Shown here: positions 60,178-64,000 of the stretch, in pieces
Layout: every line of letters begins with the position of its first letter
Numbering within the stretch: position 1 is the stretch's first letter
NCBI RefSeq assembly: GCF_030816235.1
Contig: NZ_JAUSXT010000001.1
Location: 1,612,001-1,676,000, forward strand
Origin: Microbacterium sp. W4I4
Lineage (GTDB): Bacteria > Actinomycetota > Actinomycetes > Actinomycetales > Microbacteriaceae
Direction of reading: 5' to 3'
DNA length: 64,000 nt
Program-made: the position numbers and the translations under genes
The notes under the pieces: model-generated
The model's database searches: none
What the model saw: the letters and a program-made list of their open reading frames with translations, nothing else
Told to the model about the DNA's origin: nothing

Positions 60178-60639
60178 ATGAGCGACACTCCACTTCGCCT
60201 CGTCGTCGGCTCGGACGATGCCGGGTTCGACTACAAGGAGATCCTCAAGAACGACCTCCAGAACGATTCGAGGGTGGCATCCGTGGTCGATGTCGGCGTC
60301 ACCGCCGACGGACACACCGCATACCCGCACGTCGCGGTCGAGGCGGCCCGGCTCGTCGCCGAGGGCAAGGCCGATCGCGCCCTGCTCGTCTGCGGCACCG
60401 GGCTGGGTGTCGCGATCGCCGCGAACAAGGTTCCCGGCATTCGCGCCGTCACCGCCCACGACTCGTACTCGGTCGAGCGGAGCGTGCTCTCCAACGACGC
60501 ACAGGTGCTCTGCTTCGGTCAGCGCGTGGTCGGCATCGAACTGGCGCGACGCCTGGCCAGGGAGTGGCTGGGCTACACCTTCGACCCGCAGAGCCCGTCC
60601 AACGAGAAGGTGCGCGCGATCCGCGCGTACGAGGAATGA
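60178..60639 (+). CDS. derI: RpiB/LacAB-family sugar-phosphate isomerase; candidate D-erythrulose-4-phosphate isomerase
   Basis: A 153-residue RpiB/LacA/LacB-type isomerase: [36 protein letters not shown], the active-site Cys in [20 protein letters not shown] and the strand-loop [20 protein letters not shown]. In mycobacterial tetritol pathways a RpiB-like enzyme turns D-erythrulose 4-phosphate into D-erythrose 4-phosphate; ribose 5-phosphate isomerase is the alternative. A GAAAGAAGGAACC site precedes the ATG. Confidence 0.75.
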   Translation: MSDTPLRLVVGSDDAGFDYKEILKNDLQNDSRVASVVDVGVTADGHTAYPHVAVEAARLVAEGKADRALLVCGTGLGVAIAANKVPGIRAVTAHDSYSVERSVLSNDAQVLCFGQRVVGIELARRLAREWLGYTFDPQSPSNEKVRAIRAYEE

Positions 60640-60641
60640 TG

Positions 60642-61385
60642 ATGAATCAGGAATTCACCGGCAAGATCGCGGTCGTCACCGGCGCCGCGAGCGGCATCGG
60701 ATATACCGTGGCGCACCACCTCGCCGAGCGAGGAGCCCGAATCGTGGGGCTCGACCTCAACGATCGCGTGCACGAGCTCATGAATGATCTGCCGGGCCGC
60801 GGGCACCACAGCATCGTGGCGGATCTGACCGATCCGTCCGCTGCGAGCACCGCGATCACCGAGACCGTCGAGACCGTCGGCGTGCCGCACATCCTTGTCA
60901 ACTCCGCGGGGCTCGCGCTGCTGGACCCCGCCGTCGACGTGACGCCGGACAGGTGGAAGCTGACACTGGATGTGAACCTCAGCGGCACCTTCTACATGGC
61001 CCAGGCCGCGGGGCGCGTGATGCTCGAGGCCGGATACGGGCGGATCATCAACCTCGCCTCGCAGGCTGCCGTGATCGGACTCGACCAGCACGCCGCGTAC
61101 TGCGCCAGCAAGGCGGCCGTCGTCGGCCTGACCCACGTGCTGTCGCTGGAGTGGGCCCGCCGGGGCGTCACCGTCAACGCCGTGTCGCCTACGGTCGTGG
61201 AGACCCCTCTCGGAAAGGCCGCCTGGGCCGGTGAGAAGGGCGAGAAGGCGAAGGCCGAGATCCCCGTCGGGCGCTTCGCGCAGCCCGAAGAGGTCGCCGC
61301 ATTGATCGCCTTCCTGGCCGGCGATGACGCCGCGATGATCACGGGAAGCAATTATGTGATCGACGGCGGTTTCACCACGGTGTGA
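60642..61385 (+). CDS. dthD: SDR of the GolD/D-threitol dehydrogenase type
   Basis: A 247-residue SDR: VVTGAASGIGYTVAHHLAER, ILVNSAGLALLDPAVD, catalytic YCASKAAVVGLTHVLSLEWA, and the unusual block SPTVVETPLGKAAWAGEKGE, which is characteristic of GolD/DthD polyol dehydrogenases. It would oxidise D-threitol to D-erythrulose using NAD+, feeding the Dak-type kinase. The start ATG at 60642 is preferred because GAGGAA lies five bases upstream; two earlier in-frame ATGs are closer to the ribosome site. It is the last gene before a strong hairpin. Confidence 0.82.
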   Translation: MNQEFTGKIAVVTGAASGIGYTVAHHLAERGARIVGLDLNDRVHELMNDLPGRGHHSIVADLTDPSAASTAITETVETVGVPHILVNSAGLALLDPAVDVTPDRWKLTLDVNLSGTFYMAQAAGRVMLEAGYGRIINLASQAAVIGLDQHAAYCASKAAVVGLTHVLSLEWARRGVTVNAVSPTVVETPLGKAAWAGEKGEKAKAEIPVGRFAQPEEVAALIAFLAGDDAAMITGSNYVIDGGFTTV

Positions 61386-61421
61386 GTCGGCCCTCATCCT
61401 CGAGGATGCGGGTCGGCTCAC
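61382..61421 (+). terminator. Strong hairpin terminator at the operon end
   Basis: A near-perfect stem of 18 pairs (GTGAG...CTCAC at the ends, CATCC/GGATG at the top, loop TCGA) starts inside the dthD stop region. It has two G:U pairs and one mismatch. No U tract follows. A related but weaker copy lies just downstream. Confidence 0.75.
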
Positions 61422-61427
61422 GCCATG

Positions 61428-61465
61428 GTGAGTTCGCCCTCATCCTCGATGAGGCGGGTCAGGGG
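61428..61465 (+). repeat. Partial second copy of the terminator hairpin
   Basis: GTGAGTTCGCCCTCATCCTC repeats the left part of the first hairpin, with CCTCATC/GATGAGG forming a 7-base stem (loop CTC). A shorter echo GAGTTCGCTCATC follows near 61482. The array looks like local duplication of a terminator element. Confidence 0.55.
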
Positions 61466-61563
61466 TGCTTCGGCCGAGTTCGCTCATCTCAGGGCTCGAC
61501 TGGCGGCAGTGCCCGACCCGGCAGGCGATCACACCGTCGGCACGAGATGCCAGGATACGGAGT

Positions 61564-62445
61564 GTGATCATCCCCGAGGCCGTCATCCCGGTCTATCTGA
61601 AGGCGACCCGCGCGCGAGCGCCGTTCGTCAGCATCGAGTCGGCCGGACACGCGGTCCGGCACGCCGAGCGGCGGTCCGCCCGGCGCCGTCCGCCCAGGCT
61701 GCGGTCGGATGTCCGCATCCACGCGATGCGGGTGCACGGCGCGCCCGTGTACGTCCTGACCCCCGCCGCGGGCACACCGTCGGGAGCCGTCGTCTACGTG
61801 CACGGAGGCGGCTGGATCCACCGGATCGCCCCGCAGCACTGGTCGCTGACGGCCCAGCTCGCCGTCGAGGCGAACGTCGCGGTGGCCGTGCCCATGTACC
61901 CGTTGCTTCCCTCCGGCAGCGCACAGATCGCACAAGAGCTGGTCCTCGCGATCGTCCACGAGCTCAGGAACGAGCACGGCGACGTCCAGCTGATCGGCGA
62001 CTCCGCAGGCGGGCAGATCGCCCTCTCGGCAGCGCAGACGCTCCGCGATCAGGGCGTGCCCTCCGTCCGCACCGTGCTGATCGCTCCGGCCCTCGATCTG
62101 ACGTTCTCGAACCCGTCGATTCCGGAGGTGCAGCCGGATGACCCGTGGCTCGCACCCGGTGGGGCGCGAGAGCTCGGACGCCGGTGGGCCGGAGACCTCG
62201 ATGCGCGGGATCCCGTCGTCAGTCCGCTCTTCGGACAGTTCGACGGGCTCGGGCCGATGCTCGTCCTCAGCGGCACTCACGACATCCTGAATCCCGACGC
62301 CCGCATCGTGGTCGACCGGGCGCGCGCGGCGGGCGTGGACGTTCGGCTGATCGAGCGCGCCGGCGCCCTGCACGTCTTCCCCCTCCTGCCCACGCGAAGC
62401 GGCCGGGACGCCCGGACGGAGATCGTGTCGGCGGTGGGCGCCTGA
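61564..62445 (+). CDS. Alpha/beta hydrolase of the hormone-sensitive-lipase type
   Basis: A 293-residue serine hydrolase with the oxyanion motif YVHGGGWIH, nucleophile elbow IGDSAGGQIAL, an acid in LSGTHDILNPDAR and a catalytic His in GALHVFPLL. The GTG start at 61564 lies seven bases after CAGGAT, so it may be leaderless. The substrate is unknown. It sits downstream of the polyol operon after the terminator and is probably independent. Confidence 0.83.
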   Translation: MIIPEAVIPVYLKATRARAPFVSIESAGHAVRHAERRSARRRPPRLRSDVRIHAMRVHGAPVYVLTPAAGTPSGAVVYVHGGGWIHRIAPQHWSLTAQLAVEANVAVAVPMYPLLPSGSAQIAQELVLAIVHELRNEHGDVQLIGDSAGGQIALSAAQTLRDQGVPSVRTVLIAPALDLTFSNPSIPEVQPDDPWLAPGGARELGRRWAGDLDARDPVVSPLFGQFDGLGPMLVLSGTHDILNPDARIVVDRARAAGVDVRLIERAGALHVFPLLPTRSGRDARTEIVSAVGA

Positions 62446-62494
62446 CCTGTCGCCCGATCAGCACCCGAGCACTCGGCGACGCGGAGCGACGGAT

Positions 62495-63502
62495 TCAGAA
62501 CCCGGAGACTCTCCCTCTGACGAGGAAGTCGTCCACGTTCGGAAGATGCTCGCGCACACTGCGTTCGGCGGCATCCACGGCATCCGGATGCCGCCCATCG
62601 ACCGTCACGAGCGCATCACCCTGCAGGCGGTGACCGACCCAGCGCAGGCGAATGCGATCGATGCTGACCAGCCCGTCCACATGCTCGAGCGCATGCTCCA
62701 CGCGGTCGACGAGCTCGGGCTCGATGCCGTCGAGGAGCCGCCGCCCCACACTGCGGATGGTACCGATCAGCAACACGAGGATGGCAGCGGAGATGATCAG
62801 TCCGACGATGGGATCCGCCAGCGGGAGCCCTGCCAGCACGCCGATGCCGCCGATCACGACGGCGAGCGAGGTGAAGCCGTCGGTGCGCGCGTGCACGCCG
62901 TCGGCGACGAGAGCCGCCGAGCCGATGCGGCGGCCGACGCGGATGCGGTAGACCGCGACGGCCTCGTTGCCTAGGAACCCGATCACGCCGGCGGCGATCA
63001 CCCAGCCGATGTTCTCCAGCGGTTGCGGATGCAGGATGCGGTCGATGGACTGCCACGCGGCGAGGATCGCCGACAGCGCGATGACGAACACGATGAAGAG
63101 TCCCGCGAGGTCTTCGGCGCGCCCGAAGCCGAAGGTGTAGCGGCGGGATGCCGCGCGGCGCCCCAGCACGAAGGCGATCCAGAGCGGCACCGCGGTGAGT
63201 GCATCGGACAGATTGTGGATCGTGTCGGCGAGCAGCGCGACGGATCCGCTGAAGGCGACGACGATCGCCTGCAGAGCCGTGGTGATCAGCATCAGCACCA
63301 GGCTGACCTTCAGCGCGCGGATGCCGGCAGAATTGGCCTCCATCGCGTCGTCGATGGAGTCGGCGGCGTCGTGAGAATGCGGCACGAAGAGCCCGTGGAG
63401 AAAGCCCTTCAGACCCCTCGGATGCTGGTGACCGTGGTCATGGGCATGGGCATGGGCGTGGTCGTGCGCGTGGTCGTGGCTGTGCCCGTGCTGCGCGGTC
63501 AT
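62495..63502 (-). CDS. Cation diffusion facilitator, His-rich N terminus (zinc-type)
   Basis: A 335-residue CDF exporter. The first 27 residues are strongly His/Asp-rich (MTAQHGHSHDHAHDHAHAHA onwards), typical of zinc or cobalt transporters that bind metal at the cytoplasmic face. About six membrane helices follow; metal-site residues appear in LLADTIHNLSDALTAVPLWI and GVHARTDGFTSLAV. The ATG at 63502 overlaps the ArsR stop (ATGA), so the pair forms one operon under ArsR control. Confidence 0.9.
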   Translation of the reverse strand: MTAQHGHSHDHAHDHAHAHAHDHGHQHPRGLKGFLHGLFVPHSHDAADSIDDAMEANSAGIRALKVSLVLMLITTALQAIVVAFSGSVALLADTIHNLSDALTAVPLWIAFVLGRRAASRRYTFGFGRAEDLAGLFIVFVIALSAILAAWQSIDRILHPQPLENIGWVIAAGVIGFLGNEAVAVYRIRVGRRIGSAALVADGVHARTDGFTSLAVVIGGIGVLAGLPLADPIVGLIISAAILVLLIGTIRSVGRRLLDGIEPELVDRVEHALEHVDGLVSIDRIRLRWVGHRLQGDALVTVDGRHPDAVDAAERSVREHLPNVDDFLVRGRVSGF

Positions 63503-63864
63503 TCGCCTGCTCGATCCTGATGGTGGTGCCGCGGCGTCCCGCCGAGGGAGTGCTCGGCCTGGAAGATCGCAGAGGCGACGAGCTCGGAGGCGTGCTCGTT
63601 CTCGAGCCGGTAGAAGACCCGTTGCCCGTCCTGCCTGGTCGCGACGATCCGCGCGAGACGCAGCTTCGCGAGATGCTGAGAGACGGCCGCGGGCGACTTG
63701 TCGACGATGTCGGCGAGGTGGTTGACCGAGAGCTCCTCGGCATCCTGCAGCGCGAGGATGATCCGCACTCGCGTGGCATCCGCCAGCATCCCGAACACCT
63801 CCACCGCCAGCTCGACGAAGGAACTGTCCGGCGTGTATCCGCATCTCCGCGTATCTGCACTCAT
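63499..63864 (-). CDS. ArsR/SmtB-family metal-type regulator
   Basis: A 121-residue winged-helix repressor: VEVFGMLADATRVRIILALQ, recognition region ELSVNHLADIVDKSPAAVSQ followed by HLAKLRLARIVATRQDGQRV, and a C-terminal helix with SLGGTPRHHHQDRAG. The His-rich tail and neighbouring CDF pump suggest zinc sensing, as in the alpha-5 type SmtB/CzrA proteins; the exact metal is inferred. It would repress itself and the CDF gene, and release DNA when metal binds. Confidence 0.88.
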   Translation of the reverse strand: MSADTRRCGYTPDSSFVELAVEVFGMLADATRVRIILALQDAEELSVNHLADIVDKSPAAVSQHLAKLRLARIVATRQDGQRVFYRLENEHASELVASAIFQAEHSLGGTPRHHHQDRAGE

Positions 63865-63876
63865 ACGCAGATACTA
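63851..63876 (-). promoter_or_regulatory. ArsR operator-like dyad and -10 box
   Basis: Arms GTATCTGC (63851-63858) and GCAGATAC (63867-63874) form an 8-base inverted pair with an 8-base spacer spanning the start codon. Minus-strand TAGTAT (63876-63871) sits six bases before the ATG, so the message is probably leaderless and the dyad covers both. Confidence 0.6.
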
Positions 63877-63929
63877 ATACAAACCGAGCCGGCCGAGTCC
63901 GGCCAAGATCGCATCCGGACCGCGCGAAG

Positions 63930-63960
63930 TTGACCCTCACGCGACGTGAGGATCCAGGCT
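63930..63960 (+). promoter_or_regulatory. MerR-type long-spacer promoter
   Basis: TTGACC (63930-63935) and CAGGCT (63955-63960) are 19 bases apart, the long spacer typical of MerR-family activators. A dyad CCTCAC/GTGAGG (63935-63940 with 63946-63951) fills the spacer. The start predicted about seven bases downstream falls on the ATG at 63968. Confidence 0.6.
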
Positions 63961-63967
63961 GTCCCCC

Positions 63968-64000
63968 ATGACTGACTATTTCAATGCATTCGAGATGAGC
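63968..64000 (+). CDS. Start of an unidentified gene (partial)
   Basis: An ATG opens a frame MTDYFNAFEMS that runs off the right edge after 11 codons. The MerR-type promoter upstream points to a MerR-regulated or MerR-family gene. Too little is visible to name a product. Confidence 0.5.
   Translation, partial: MTDYFNAFEMS

Noticed and set aside
30249-61385. Possibility that the islands are mobile elements or phage DNA
   Set aside because: No integrase, transposase, tRNA junction or flanking repeats were seen, and base composition and the GGATGC preference continue through them.
1-64000. CRISPR array, rRNA or tRNA genes
   Set aside because: No regularly spaced repeats, no rRNA-like sequence and no cloverleaf with a TTCRANN arm were found on reading the intergenic DNA.

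Overview
The window is high-GC DNA from an actinobacterium, very probably a Microbacterium or close relative in the Microbacteriaceae. The signs are GC-rich third codon positions, the strongly preferred hexamer GGATGC/GCATCC, a 32-residue bS22 ribosomal protein beside a BldC-type DNA-binding protein, a TM0106-type nuclease-helicase, and many genes whose -10 box lies 6-7 bases before the start codon (leaderless mRNAs). I see no rRNA, tRNA, CRISPR array, insertion sequence or phage gene. The DNA reads as an ordinary chromosome carrying two accessory catabolic islands.

Layout. 1-30 kb is mostly housekeeping: a YegP-like protein, an amino-acid ABC importer, a small rhodanese/glutaredoxin operon, bS22 and the BldC-type regulator, TrkH/TrkA potassium uptake, proC, a cation-efflux protein, tadA, upp, a frameshifted acetyltransferase, a 1167-residue nuclease-helicase, nadE, a nucleosidase, sbcCD, a winged-helix regulator behind a cysteine-rich leader peptide, an AlkA-type glycosylase, glyoxalase-fold proteins, and an SDR/TetR pair sharing one control region. 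30.2-42 kb is a one-directional catabolic island on the minus strand. It has a NitT/TauT-type ABC importer, two class III CoA-transferases, a ferredoxin, an FAD oxidoreductase, a crotonase, a DapA-family aldolase, an atypical SDR, an aldehyde dehydrogenase and an XRE-cupin regulator. 42-52 kb carries an MFS exporter, an M20 peptidase, a FUSC protein, thrC, ogt, a ParDE-like toxin-antitoxin pair, and a pterin-related cluster (FolE, flavoprotein reductase, FolP2-like, RibD-like reductase). 52.3-61.4 kb is a plus-strand sugar-alcohol operon. It has a SorC regulator, an FGGY kinase, an ABC importer, a Dak-type kinase, an RpiB-like isomerase and a GolD/DthD-like dehydrogenase, and ends at a strong hairpin. 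The window closes with a hydrolase, a His-rich zinc-type efflux pump with its ArsR regulator, and the start of a gene behind a MerR-type promoter.

How the parts work together. In the catabolic island the gene set suggests this route: import of an organic acid, CoA activation by the transferase pair, flavin oxidation (ferredoxin nearby), hydration, aldol cleavage and aldehyde oxidation. The spacers of the regulator promoter and of the FAD-gene promoter share a 15-base motif, which ties the XRE-cupin protein to the operon. The second island fits tetritol use: import, oxidation by the GolD/DthD-like SDR, phosphorylation by the Dak kinase and isomerisation by the RpiB-like protein toward erythrose 4-phosphate. 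The strongest single regulatory signal is the leaderless peptide at 23705-23806 ending in CCRMCC, upstream of the winged-helix gene. It looks like a cysteine-responsive attenuator.
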